A stretch of DNA of 39,510 nt, taken from assembly GCF_007828215.1 (NCBI RefSeq), contig NZ_VIUE01000040.1, positions 1-39,510 of the forward strand, given 5' to 3'. The DNA comes from Pseudomonas sp. SJZ074. Its GTDB lineage: Bacteria > Pseudomonadota > Gammaproteobacteria > Pseudomonadales > Pseudomonadaceae. The translations under genes were made by a program, and so were the position numbers. Below the pieces are notes generated by a model that saw nothing but the letters and a program-made list of their open reading frames with translations, was not told where the DNA came from and did not search any database. The stretch's first letter is position 1; every line of letters begins with the position of its first letter. Shown piece after piece: positions 8,461 through 16,487 of this stretch.

Positions 8461-9129
8461 ATGATGATGGAATTTTCCAGCGGCTTTTTGCTGAGTCTCT
8501 CCCTATGCCTGGACATCGGTATCGCCAATATCGCGATGATCACCCTCGCCATGCAGCGTGGCTATTTCCAAGGCTTCGCCCTCGGCCTGGGGACCTGCGT
8601 GGGTGATCTGGTCTACGCGGTACTGGCCCTGGCCGGCATGACCGTGTTGCTGCAATACGAAGCGGTGCGCTGGGTGCTGTGGATCGGCGGTTCGGTGCTG
8701 TTGCTGTACTTCGCGGCAAAAATGGTCCACTCAGCGATTTATCACGGTGCAGTGCTGGAGCAGGCGGGGGAGGTGCAGGGCAACTCCTCTGGCCAGGAAT
8801 TCCTGCGGGGGATTTTCCTGGCCATGTCATCCCCCAGCGCGATACTCTGGTTCGCGGCCGTGGGTGGTACGCTCATCGCCCGTTCAGGGGGTGGCTCCGT
8901 GCTCAGCTCGGTCCTGTTTCTCGGTGGCTTCCTCTGCGCCGGGTTGCTGTGGAGCGCCAGCCTGTGCCTGGCGGCGACCCAGGGCGGAAAATTATTGGGG
9001 GATAAACTGCTGCGTTATTCCTATTGGGCATCCGCTGCGATCTTCTGTTATTTCGCTGTTTACGTGATCGTTTCTGGTTACAACGAGTTTGTAGGGGCTT
9101 CTGTAGCGACGGCCATTCCGGCGTCCTGA
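8461..9129 (+). CDS. LysE/RhtB-type amino acid exporter family protein
   Basis: This 222-aa inner-membrane protein has about six hydrophobic segments and the LysE superfamily layout: an N-terminal SLSLCLDIGIANIAMITLAMQRGYFQGFALGLGTCVGD region split over two helices, and a middle block RGIFLAMSSPSAILWFAAVGG. The substrate is unknown. The start is one of three adjacent ATGs at 8461, 8464 and 8467; GGA at 8458-8460 best suits the third. It is divergent from alaC, separated by about 190 bp, so it may export an amino acid related to that metabolism, but this is only a guess. Confidence 0.87.
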   Translation: MMMEFSSGFLLSLSLCLDIGIANIAMITLAMQRGYFQGFALGLGTCVGDLVYAVLALAGMTVLLQYEAVRWVLWIGGSVLLLYFAAKMVHSAIYHGAVLEQAGEVQGNSSGQEFLRGIFLAMSSPSAILWFAAVGGTLIARSGGGSVLSSVLFLGGFLCAGLLWSASLCLAATQGGKLLGDKLLRYSYWASAAIFCYFAVYVIVSGYNEFVGASVATAIPAS

Positions 9130-9208
9130 CAAGCGAAACGGCCCTGGCAATCATGGTTTGGCTTCTATACTGCCAAGCCCGACCTCATGTTTTGCGGAGT
9201 GTTGACGC

Positions 9209-9694
9209 ATGGAAAAGCCCCAACGCGATTACACAGCCGAACCACGCTTCGAACACGGAAACTTTCATCTTATCGCCGGATTTGGCGGTCGTTTCACCCA
9301 GGAGACCGCCCAAGGTATCCCCCTGCTCTGGGAAAAGTTTTTGCCCTGGCTCGGTAACGTGCCAGGGCAGAAAAGCGAAGTCACTTACGGTGTGTGTTGC
9401 AACCCGGACGGGAAGGGCGGGTTCGAATACATCGCCGGCGTGGAGATCAGCCGACTCGACGATCTGCCGGAACAGTACCGCTGGATCGAAATCCAGCCCG
9501 CTCACTATGCGGTGTTCGAACACCGTGGACCCTTGAAAAACCTGCCGGACACCTTTCACTACATCTGGAATGTCTGGTTGCCCCAATCCGGTCACGAAGC
9601 CGCGGAGGCGCCGGAGTTCGAACGCTACAGCGAAGACTTCAACCCCAGGACCGGCGAAGGCACGCTGGAGATCTGGATACCGCTCAAGAGCTAG
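9209..9694 (+). CDS. GyrI-like / effector-binding domain protein
   Basis: This 161-aa protein resembles the stand-alone GyrI-like small-molecule-binding domains, also found fused to AraC regulators. Supporting pieces are the IAGFGGRFTQE start, the VTYGVCCNPDGKGGFEYIAGVEI middle region, and the C-terminal YRWIEIQPAHYAVFEHRGPLKNLPDTFHYIWNVWLPQSG region (quoted in parts: EIQPAHYAVFEH, DTFHYIWNVWLP), which is the family hallmark. Some members bind drugs or small ligands. The stop overlaps the convergent GNAT gene end by 11 bp (9684-9694). A TATACT hexamer at 9166-9171 may be the -10 element. Confidence 0.85.
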   Translation: MEKPQRDYTAEPRFEHGNFHLIAGFGGRFTQETAQGIPLLWEKFLPWLGNVPGQKSEVTYGVCCNPDGKGGFEYIAGVEISRLDDLPEQYRWIEIQPAHYAVFEHRGPLKNLPDTFHYIWNVWLPQSGHEAAEAPEFERYSEDFNPRTGEGTLEIWIPLKS

Positions 9695-10178
9695 AGAGCA
9701 TCAGGCTCATCCGCCGCTCATAACCGACGCGGCCCTTGTAGGCCTCGCCACAGTCGACCCAGCCCATTCGGGTGTACAGGCCGATGGCCGGTTCGTTAGC
9801 GGCATCCACCGAGAGTTCCAACCCCCTGATTTCCGGCCAGGCCGCACGCGCCACGGCGGGCAGTGCCTGCAGGCAGGCCCTGCCGTGGCCCTGGCCCTGG
9901 GCCCGGTGATCGACCTGCAGGGCGTGCAGGGTCGCGCTGTGCTCATCGGCCCAGGCGGGCAGCACAGGCGGCCGCTTGAGCACCAGGAACGCCATCGGCG
10001 CGCCGTCGACCAGCAACGCGAAACCCTTGATCCCCGGGCAGGGCCGGGACAGCAGCATGTGCAGTGCGCCGTGGATGTCGCCGGCGAACCGGACCTGTTC
10101 AGGCAGGAGCTCTATGGCTTGCACCTGTTGGCGCTGGACAGCGTTCAGATGTTCGTAGGCGACGAGTTGAGCAGTCAC
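9684..10178 (-). CDS. GNAT family N-acetyltransferase
   Basis: This 164-aa protein has the GNAT core: LHALQVDHRAQGQGHGRACLQAL (about residues 84-106, acetyl-CoA loop QGQGHG) and the C-terminal ANEPAIGLYTRMGWVDCGE element (about 126-144). It starts with GTG at 10178; no in-frame ATG gives a sensible N-terminus. The substrate is unknown. Its 3' end overlaps the GyrI-like gene on the other strand by 11 bp, so the two transcripts are antisense at their ends. Confidence 0.88.
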   Translation of the reverse strand: MTAQLVAYEHLNAVQRQQVQAIELLPEQVRFAGDIHGALHMLLSRPCPGIKGFALLVDGAPMAFLVLKRPPVLPAWADEHSATLHALQVDHRAQGQGHGRACLQALPAVARAAWPEIRGLELSVDAANEPAIGLYTRMGWVDCGEAYKGRVGYERRMSLMLSSS

Positions 10179-10319
10179 AGTAACGTCCGTTGGCCGCTGG
10201 CAGGATGAGGCTGGATTCTAGCGACTTTTCTTTCTTGAATTATTTTTATCCGGCATGTCGATTCGCCGTTTCCCCAGACGACAAAGGGTGTCTTCAACAA
10301 AAACCTGTGGAGAATCACC

Positions 10320-10754
10320 ATGAATACCCAAGCCGCCGAAACCGAAATCCAGGCCCTGATCGACACCTATCGGCAGGCCGTCATGGCCAAGGACGTCGAG
10401 AAGGTCATGGCGCTCTATGCCGATGACATCGTCTCGTTCGACGCTATCCAGGCCCTGCAATTCAAGGGCAAGGTCGCCTATCGCGCCCATTGGCAGGCCT
10501 GCATGGAAATGTGCCCTGGCCCGCACAAGTTCGACTTCCATCAGGTCAGGATCAATGCGGCGGACAACATCGCTTTCGCCCATTGGCTGGCCTATTGCGG
10601 CGGCACCAACGACAAGGGCGAAGAACAGGCCTGTTGGATGCGCGTGACGGCCTGCTATCAACGGATGGCGGGACAATGGAAGATCGTCCATGAACATTGG
10701 TCGGCGCCGTTCGATCCGATGGCGGGCACGGCGATATTCGACCTCCAGCCCTGA
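10320..10754 (+). CDS. SnoaL-like / NTF2-fold protein
   Basis: This 144-aa protein has the pattern of the SnoaL-like/DUF4440 group: an N-terminal helix with DTYRQAVMAKDVEKVMALYADDIVSFD (in pieces, residues about 17-43), a middle FKGKVAYRAHW, and a C-terminal RMAGQWKIVHEHWSAPF strand pair. These proteins form a cone-shaped pocket and act as small enzymes or ligand binders. A GGAG ribosome site precedes the ATG. It lies 67 bp before the YCII gene on the same strand and may share its transcript with the sigma factor genes. Confidence 0.88.
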   Translation: MNTQAAETEIQALIDTYRQAVMAKDVEKVMALYADDIVSFDAIQALQFKGKVAYRAHWQACMEMCPGPHKFDFHQVRINAADNIAFAHWLAYCGGTNDKGEEQACWMRVTACYQRMAGQWKIVHEHWSAPFDPMAGTAIFDLQP

Positions 10755-10821
10755 TCGTCGGTTTTTTCGCCACCGCGTCCTTCTACCGTCATAGTTGACC
10801 CGTTCGGTCCCGGAGTTTTTC

Positions 10822-11166
10822 ATGAAGTATTTATGCCTGGTGTATAGCAACGAACAAACGCTGCACAGCTCGCCCGACAGCCCGGAGGACGCCGAGTGCA
10901 TGGCCTACGCCGAGTCGATCCAGAGCAGCGGGCGGATGATCGCCGCCGAGGCTCTGGAGTCGGTGCAGACCGCGACCACCGTGCGCATGCGCGGCGGCAA
11001 GCTGGCGATCACCGACGGACCGTTCGCCGAAACCAAGGAGCAACTGGCGGGTTTCTACCTGATCGATGCCAAGGATTTGAACGAGGCCATCCAGGTCGCC
11101 GGTAACATCCCGGCGGCCCGGGTCGGTTGCGTCGAAGTCCGACCGGTACGCCAATTGAACCCCTGA
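10822..11166 (+). CDS. YCII / DGPF-domain protein
   Basis: This 114-aa protein has the YCII fold with the diagnostic DGPF motif in AITDGPFAETKEQLAGFYLI (residues about 67-86). The N-terminus MKYLCLVYSNE is also typical. GGAG precedes the ATG at 10822; the longer frame to 10795 lacks one. DGPF proteins are the conserved genomic partner of ECF42-group sigma factors, which is exactly what follows at 11385. Their biochemical role is not established. Confidence 0.92.
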   Translation: MKYLCLVYSNEQTLHSSPDSPEDAECMAYAESIQSSGRMIAAEALESVQTATTVRMRGGKLAITDGPFAETKEQLAGFYLIDAKDLNEAIQVAGNIPAARVGCVEVRPVRQLNP

Positions 11167-11193
11167 ACAACAATCACAAACAGGATCCGATTC

Positions 11194-11385
11194 ATGAACC
11201 TCACACCTGCTGCTTTCGAGTTGTCCATCAGCCGGCTGATCGATGCCCGGCGCCAGCAGCGCTTCCGTGCCTTTCACTGGAGCGAAGAGGAACGGCAGGC
11301 CCACGAAGCCATGGGCTTCCATGACGGCTGGGGGCAGAGTCTGGGCCGGCTCGATGCGTTGGTCACCCAAGGCATGCCCGACTGA
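11194..11385 (+). CDS. Internally deleted AHSA1-type SRPBCC protein, 63 aa
   Basis: The N-terminal part (AAFELSISRLIDA, residues 6-18) resembles the first strand of AHSA1-type SRPBCC proteins, and the C-terminal part (HWSEEERQAHEAMGFHDGWG, 28-47) resembles their last helix region. The roughly 80-100 residues that should lie between them are missing, yet the frame is intact. An AGGA ribosome site precedes the ATG, and the stop overlaps the sigma factor start (TGATG at 11383-11387). It cannot form a full SRPBCC pocket. It may be a decaying remnant kept because it couples translation to the sigma gene, or a new short peptide. Confidence 0.75.
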   Translation: MNLTPAAFELSISRLIDARRQQRFRAFHWSEEERQAHEAMGFHDGWGQSLGRLDALVTQGMPD

Positions 11386-12629
11386 TGTCGGCCGATGTGG
11401 TCAAGGCGCGGGTCGAACAGGTCTATCGGCAAGACTCGCGGCGGATCCTGGCGACGCTGATTCGCTTGCTGGGGGATTTCGACCTGGCGGAAGAAGCCCT
11501 GCACGAAGCCTTCTTCATTGCGGTCGAGCGTTGGCAGCGTGACGGCGTGCCGGATAACCCGAGGGCCTGGCTGGTGTCCGCCGGGCGCTTCAAGGCCATC
11601 GACAGCCTGCGCAGGCGAGCGCGCTTCGCGGCGTCCCAGCCGATGCTGATCGCCCAGCTCGAGGCCCTTGAGCAGTCTGACTGGAGCGACGAAGACGTGG
11701 AAGACGATCGTCTGCGGCTGATTTTCACCTGTTGCCACCCGGCCCTGGCGGCGGATGCCCAGGTGCCGTTGACGCTGCGGGAAGTCTGCGACCTGACCAC
11801 CGAGGAAATCGCCCGGGCCTTCCTGGCTGCACCCGCGGCCATCGCCCAACGCATCGTGCGGGCCAAGGCGAAGATTCGCGACGCGAAAATCCCCTACCAG
11901 GTCCCGTCCCGTGCGGAACTGCCCGAACGCTTGGACAGTGTGCTGCGGGTGATCTACCTGGTGTTCAATGAAGGTTACTCGGCTTCGATGGGCGCCGAGT
12001 TGACCCGAGAAGACCTGACCCGCGAAGCCATCCGCCTTGCACGGCTGTTGATGGAGTTGTTGCCTGAGGCCGAGGTCATGGGGTTGTTGGCGCTGATGCT
12101 GCTGCACGAATCCCGGCGGACGGCACGCACGACGGATACCGGTGAACTGGTATTGCTGGATGAGCAGGACCGTTCCTTGTGGAATGCGCAACTGATTGCC
12201 GAAGGTTGCCGGTTGGTGGAGGCCGCGCTGAATACCCGTCGGTTCGGGCCTTATTGCCTGCAAGCGGCGATTGCGGCCGTCCACGCCGAAGCGCCCACCG
12301 CGCAGGAAACCGACTGGCCGCAGATCGTCGGGCTGTATGACGTGCTGCTGCGGGTCATGCCGTCGCCGGTGATCGAACTCAATCGCGCCGTCGCCCTGGC
12401 CAAGCGCGACGGGCCGGAGGCGGGGTTGCGCCAGATCGAGGCGATCCTGGGGCGGGGCGATCTGCTCGACTATCACCTGGCCCACTCGGCACGGGCGGAA
12501 TTCTGCCGGCAGTTGGGGCGAGTGGAAGAGGCGAGGGTGGCTTATCGGCGTGCGCTTGAATTGACACAGCAACTGCCGGAGCGACGGTTTCTTGAGGGGC
12601 GGCTGGCGGAATTGGCCAAGCAACCATAA
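11385..12629 (+). CDS. ECF sigma factor with C-terminal TPR-like domain (ECF42-like)
   Basis: This 414-aa protein starts with a sigma70 region 2 (DSRRILATLIRLLGDFDLAEEALHEAFF, in pieces, residues about 17-44; NPRAWLVSAGRFKAIDSLRRR about 58-78), then region 4 (LTLREVCDLTTEEIARAF about 128-145; AIAQRIVRAKAKI 151-163), then a long helical extension of about 230 residues ending in tetratricopeptide-like repeats (LDYHLAHSARAEFCRQLGRVEEARVAYRRAL). That architecture with an upstream DGPF gene is characteristic of the ECF42 group, which lacks an anti-sigma factor and is thought to be controlled through its own C-terminal domain. Translation is coupled to the mini-SRPBCC gene. Confidence 0.93.
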   Translation: MSADVVKARVEQVYRQDSRRILATLIRLLGDFDLAEEALHEAFFIAVERWQRDGVPDNPRAWLVSAGRFKAIDSLRRRARFAASQPMLIAQLEALEQSDWSDEDVEDDRLRLIFTCCHPALAADAQVPLTLREVCDLTTEEIARAFLAAPAAIAQRIVRAKAKIRDAKIPYQVPSRAELPERLDSVLRVIYLVFNEGYSASMGAELTREDLTREAIRLARLLMELLPEAEVMGLLALMLLHESRRTARTTDTGELVLLDEQDRSLWNAQLIAEGCRLVEAALNTRRFGPYCLQAAIAAVHAEAPTAQETDWPQIVGLYDVLLRVMPSPVIELNRAVALAKRDGPEAGLRQIEAILGRGDLLDYHLAHSARAEFCRQLGRVEEARVAYRRALELTQQLPERRFLEGRLAELAKQP

Positions 12630-12647
12630 CCGGCCCGGCGATAAGTC

Positions 12648-12734
12648 TGTGTGCGAGCCTGCTCGCGAAGCGGTGGGCCAGTCGATGCCAATGTTGAATG
12701 TACCGACGCCTTCGCGAGCAGGCTCGCTCCCACA
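12648..12734. repeat. REP doublet with decayed left arm
   Basis: The left arm reads TGTGTGCGAGCCTGCTCGCG and has lost the GGGAGC part, while the right arm CGAGCAGGCTCGCTCCCACA is intact. The core includes TGTTGAATGTACC as in other copies. It follows the sigma factor gene. Confidence 0.85.
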
Positions 12735-12775
12735 GGGGATTGGGGGGGCGCTGTTATTGAGCTTGATCGGGTAAT

Positions 12776-12817
12776 TGTGGGAGCGGGCTTGCTCGCGAGC
12801 CCGGAGCAAGCCCCACA
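12776..12817. repeat. Compact single REP palindrome
   Basis: TGTGGGAGCGGGCTTGCTCG is followed closely by the complementary GAGCAAGCCCCACA, giving a short folded element without the usual 50-base core. It belongs to the GCGGGCTTGCTCGC type. It lies about 40 bp after the preceding REP doublet. Confidence 0.8.
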
Positions 12818-12841
12818 GAAATGCGGTTTCCTCTGCCAATG

Positions 12842-12869
12842 AAAAGGCGACCCGAAGGTCGCCTTTTCA
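12842..12869. terminator. Bidirectional rho-independent terminator
   Basis: The arms AAAAGGCGAC and GTCGCCTTTT form a perfect 10-bp stem around CCGAAGG-type loop bases, with A-run on one side and T-run on the other, so it can end the sigma factor transcript on plus and the imelysin transcript on minus. Confidence 0.88.
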
Positions 12870-12884
12870 TTCCGCCAGCGTTGA

Positions 12885-14228
12885 TCAGAACTCGTGATCA
12901 GCGTTGTCCGGGTTCAGGTCACTGATGCCCAGTTTGCCGGCAGCCTGTTCAATCGAACCGGTCTGCTTGACCAGGGCTGCGATGGCGTCGCGGACGATCT
13001 GGTTGCCGGCGGTGTTGCCGGCCGCGATCAATTGGTCGTAGTGCTCACCCTTGTTGGCGTGATCGACCATGACCTGGATCTTGGCCTCGGTATCGGCCAG
13101 GTCGGCCTTGAGCGCGGTATCCGCGGCCGGGTCGGCCTTGGCTACCAGGGAAGACAGGCTGGCGCCGGTCATCTTGGTACCGTCGACGCGGGTGTATTCG
13201 CCCAGGTACACGTTGCGCACGCCCTTGGCGTCGTAGAAGTGCGAGTTGTGGGTGTTGTCGCTGAAGCAGTCCTGCTCGTCTTCTGGCGAGTTGGCTTCCA
13301 GGGACACCTTCATGCGCTCGCCCGCCAGTTCACCGAGGGACAGGCTACCCATGCCGAACAGCATTTTGCGCAGGCCGCTTTCAGCCGGTTCCGCTTCCAG
13401 GGTGGCGCGGTAGTTGTCGGCCACGTTTGGCTTCCAGTTGCCGACCATTTCTTCCAGGTCGCTGACCAGCAATTGGGTCACGGACTTGAGGTAGGCACGA
13501 CGACGGTCGTTGTGGCCGCCAGTGGCGCCGGCGCCTTCCAGGTAGTCGGAAGCCGGGCGGTTGCCGGCACCGGGACCGGTGCCGTTGAGGTCCTGGCCCC
13601 ACAGCAGGAATTCGATGGCGTGGTAGCCGGTGGCGACGTTGGCCTCGGAACCACCCAGCTCATTCAGGCTGGCGAGCTTTTCCGGGGTGATGTCTTTCAC
13701 GTCGACCTTGTCTTCGCCCACCTGGACTTCAGTGTTGGCGATGATGTTGGCGGTGGCGCCCGGGTTACCCAGTGCGTGCTCGTAGGATTTGTCGACGTAG
13801 TCGATCAGGCCTTCGTCCAGGGGCCAGGCGTTCACCTGGCCTTCCCAGTCGTCGATGATGGTGTTGCCGAAGCGGAACACTTCGCTCTGCAGGTAAGGCA
13901 CGCGGGCGGCGACCCAGGCAGCGCGGGCGGCTTTCAGGGTGTCGGCGTTCGGCTTGGCCAGGAACGCGTCGACGGCGGTTTGCAGGGTCTTTGCAGTGGA
14001 TTCGGCATCGCTGTAGACCGCATAGACCATGTCGGCGTAGTGCGCGACGACGGCCTTGGCGGCGGCTTCGTCGAGTTTGCCGGCGGCAGCAGGGGCGGCC
14101 GGTGCCGCGGTGCTGGCGGCAGGCGTTGGCGCTTGCGGCGCGGCAGCCTTGTCCTTGCCCTCGCCGCAGCCGGCGAGGGAAATAGCGATGGCCAGCAGAC
14201 TGGCGGTAGCCAGGGGCATACGAATCAT
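12885..14228 (-). CDS. icmP: Imelysin-family lipoprotein (IcmP-like)
   Basis: This 447-aa protein has a lipoprotein signal peptide (lipobox LAGC, Cys21), a low-complexity Ala/Pro linker (about 27-50), and an imelysin peptidase-like domain with the signature GYHAIEFLLWGQD (201-213; the GxHxxE motif). Family members are linked to iron or haem acquisition and one was described as an insulin-cleaving metalloprotease in P. aeruginosa. I chose the ATG at 14228 because AGGA is 8 bases upstream; an ATG at 14237 would start on top of it. A Fur-box-like palindrome lies 59 bp upstream. The predicted location is the outer membrane or periplasm. Confidence 0.9.
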   Translation of the reverse strand: MIRMPLATASLLAIAISLAGCGEGKDKAAAPQAPTPAASTAAPAAPAAAGKLDEAAAKAVVAHYADMVYAVYSDAESTAKTLQTAVDAFLAKPNADTLKAARAAWVAARVPYLQSEVFRFGNTIIDDWEGQVNAWPLDEGLIDYVDKSYEHALGNPGATANIIANTEVQVGEDKVDVKDITPEKLASLNELGGSEANVATGYHAIEFLLWGQDLNGTGPGAGNRPASDYLEGAGATGGHNDRRRAYLKSVTQLLVSDLEEMVGNWKPNVADNYRATLEAEPAESGLRKMLFGMGSLSLGELAGERMKVSLEANSPEDEQDCFSDNTHNSHFYDAKGVRNVYLGEYTRVDGTKMTGASLSSLVAKADPAADTALKADLADTEAKIQVMVDHANKGEHYDQLIAAGNTAGNQIVRDAIAALVKQTGSIEQAAGKLGISDLNPDNADHEF

Positions 14229-14286
14229 GGCAAACATCCTGCTTGGAAAATGGATGGGACTGGCGCAAGGGTGCGCAAAAGCTGCG

Positions 14287-14313
14287 ACATAATGCGAAAG
14301 ATTTGCATTATGT
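14287..14313. promoter_or_regulatory. Fur-box-like palindrome upstream of the imelysin gene
   Basis: The arms ACATAATGC and GCATTATGT are perfect 9-base inverted repeats separated by GAAAGATTT, whose inner bases are also partly symmetrical. Aligned to the Fur consensus GATAATGATAATCATTATC it matches about 12 of 19 positions. It contains a CATAAT hexamer usable as a -10 element for the minus-strand gene. Iron control fits the imelysin product but is inferred. Confidence 0.5.
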
Positions 14314-14357
14314 GTAAAGAGCTGCGTCTGTAAATATTTCTTATTTAATGAATGCGG

Positions 14358-14425
14358 ATTGCAGGCTTCGCCGGCTCTTACAGAAAAATGCGATTTTTCT
14401 GTAAGAGCCGGGCAGGCCTGCGATC
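14358..14425. repeat. Long palindrome, 19-bp perfect stem
   Basis: The arms at 14371-14389 (CCGGCTCTTACAGAAAAAT) and 14393-14411 are exact complements around a GCG loop; outer GCAGGC arms extend it imperfectly to about 68 bases. It lies between the bifA stop and the imelysin promoter. Sequence and size point to a second Pseudomonas dispersed palindrome family, different from the GTGGGAGCGAGCC REPs. It has no T-run on the bifA side, so termination by the usual mechanism is doubtful. Confidence 0.8.
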
Positions 14426-14435
14426 TTTGGAGGTG

Positions 14436-16487
14436 TCAGAGGATGGAGGCCTTGCTGCGCTGCGCCTGTTTCAGGTAAGCACCCAGCTCCCGTGCCGGCA
14501 GGGGTTTGCTGTAGTAGTAACCCTGACCTTCATGGCAGCCTTCGGCGATGATGTAGGCTTCCTGCTCGATCGTCTCGACACCTTCGGCGATCACCTGCAT
14601 CCCGAGGCTCTTACCCAGCTGGATGATGGCGCGGACGATGGTCGCGTCATCTTCGTCATCGAGCAGGTCCTGGACGAAGCTCTTGTCGATCTTGATCTTG
14701 TCCAGGGGCAGGCTCTTGAGGTAACTCAGGGACGAATAGCCGGTCCCGAAATCATCGATGGCGATCAATGCGCCAGAGCGGCGCAGGCTCAGCAAGTGCT
14801 GGGCGGCGGTGGTGATGTCTTCCATCAGGCCGGTCTCGGTGACTTCGAGCTCCAGGCTGCGAGGCGGCAACCGGTACATCTGCAGGAGGTTGTTCACCAC
14901 CCGAGGCAGTTCGGCATGGTGCAGTTGCACCGTGGACAGGTTGACTGCCATGCGCATGTCGACGAAACCCTGGTCGTGCCATTCGCGCAATTGCTTGCAG
15001 GCCTGGTCCAGCACCCACTCGCCGATGGCAATGATGGTGCCGTTCTGCTCGGCCAGTGGAATGAACAGATCCGGCGGTACGAAGCCATGTTCGGGATGGT
15101 GCCAGCGAATCAGGGCTTCGGTGCCCACCACGCGCAAGTCGCGATAGCTGATCTGCGGTTGGTAGACCAGGGTGAACTGTTCGCGAACCAGGGCCTCGCG
15201 TAGATCTTTCTCCAACTCGCGACGGCGGCGCATTTCACTGTCGACGCTGGCGATGTAGAACTGGTAGCGGTTGCGCGAGCGGGTCTTGGCCAGGGTCATG
15301 GTCTGCTCGGCTTTCTGCAACAACTTTTCGGTGCTGTCGCCGTCCTCGGGGAACAGCGTGATGCCGATGGTGGCACGCAGGCGGATTTCCTGGTCGTCGA
15401 GGGCGAAGGGCGCCTCCAGGTCGTCAAGGATGCTTTGCGACAGCTCGGCGGCTTCGTAAGGCTGCTCGATGTCGGCCTGCACCAGGGCGAACTGGTCGCC
15501 TCCCAGCCGTGCCAGCGCGCCCAGGCGGCCGCTGTGGGCCCGCAATCGATCGGCCAGGGCCAGCAGCAGTTGGTCACCGGTCTGGTAGCTGAACTGTTCG
15601 TTGATGCTCTTGAAGTCGTCCAGCCCCACGCACAGCACCGCCACGCGACGTTGCAGGCGGCCGGCGTCCACCAGGATCTTGTCCAGTTGCTGCTGAAGCT
15701 GTTGGCGGTTGGGCAGGCCGGTAAGAAAATCGTATTGAGCCATCCGCAGCAGGCTGTTTTCCGCTTCATGGCGCAGGTGTGTATTGCGTTCGATGGAGGC
15801 GAGCAATTGGTTGGCCGTGTTGATCCACAGGCCCAGCTCGTTGTCCTCGTGGCCGCGAAGCTGCGGGATCTTGTGGGCGCTGGGGCGATCGGGATTGATT
15901 TCCGTCAGGTGCTCGATGATCCGCGACAGCGGCTTGGTCAGCAGCCAGTGATAGACCAGGTACAACACCAGGCCCATTGCCAGGGCCCGCAACATGCCGG
16001 AGATGAAAATGATCACGGAGTTGATGATGAAACTCTGGCCGTAGGTGGAGGTGTCCAGGGTGATGCTCAGATCGCCGTAGTATTCGCTGTAGGGGCCACG
16101 GCCAACCAACTGCGTGGTGAAGGTACGCTCCTTGCCCAGGATCAGGTCGGTCAGCCAACGACTTTCAGAATGCTGCAGGGGGCGGGTCTTTTCGGCGAGC
16201 ATGGTTTCACGAGGGTGACCGATGGAGGCCATGCGCACGGCTTCATCCTGGAACAGCCCTTCGATCACTTGCATGCCCATTTCCCGGTCGAGGCTGTAGA
16301 CGGCCTGGGTAGACGGGTCGCGAAACATATCGAGAATGCGCTGGGCATCGCTGGCGACGGCCCGGTTGGTTTTATAGGCATCGAACACGATCTGAGCGCA
16401 GCTCAGAATCATGCCAACGATCAATGCCGAAAGGAGCACGACCCGGAGCAACTTCACAGACAAGCTGTTCTTGAGTTCCAGCTTCAA
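14436..16487 (-). CDS. bifA: c-di-GMP phosphodiesterase BifA (degenerate GGDEF + EAL)
   Basis: This 683-aa inner-membrane protein has a transmembrane helix at about 13-35, a periplasmic sensor of about 115 residues, a second helix at about 153-178, then a GGDEF domain whose active-site motif is GGDQF (329-333), so a cyclase activity is unlikely, and an intact EAL domain (EAL at 457-459; DDFGTGYSSL further on). BifA lowers c-di-GMP and thereby represses biofilm and promotes swarming in P. aeruginosa, where it also carries GGDQF and lies near sodB. The start is a TTG at 16487 with AAGGA 8 bases upstream, giving MKLELKNSLSVKLLRVV as in known BifA. Confidence 0.93.
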   Translation of the reverse strand: MKLELKNSLSVKLLRVVLLSALIVGMILSCAQIVFDAYKTNRAVASDAQRILDMFRDPSTQAVYSLDREMGMQVIEGLFQDEAVRMASIGHPRETMLAEKTRPLQHSESRWLTDLILGKERTFTTQLVGRGPYSEYYGDLSITLDTSTYGQSFIINSVIIFISGMLRALAMGLVLYLVYHWLLTKPLSRIIEHLTEINPDRPSAHKIPQLRGHEDNELGLWINTANQLLASIERNTHLRHEAENSLLRMAQYDFLTGLPNRQQLQQQLDKILVDAGRLQRRVAVLCVGLDDFKSINEQFSYQTGDQLLLALADRLRAHSGRLGALARLGGDQFALVQADIEQPYEAAELSQSILDDLEAPFALDDQEIRLRATIGITLFPEDGDSTEKLLQKAEQTMTLAKTRSRNRYQFYIASVDSEMRRRRELEKDLREALVREQFTLVYQPQISYRDLRVVGTEALIRWHHPEHGFVPPDLFIPLAEQNGTIIAIGEWVLDQACKQLREWHDQGFVDMRMAVNLSTVQLHHAELPRVVNNLLQMYRLPPRSLELEVTETGLMEDITTAAQHLLSLRRSGALIAIDDFGTGYSSLSYLKSLPLDKIKIDKSFVQDLLDDEDDATIVRAIIQLGKSLGMQVIAEGVETIEQEAYIIAEGCHEGQGYYYSKPLPARELGAYLKQAQRSKASIL

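Noticed and set aside
12894..14333. 479-codon open frame on plus opposite the imelysin gene
   Set aside because: It crosses the imelysin promoter palindrome and is Gly/Val-rich without any motif.
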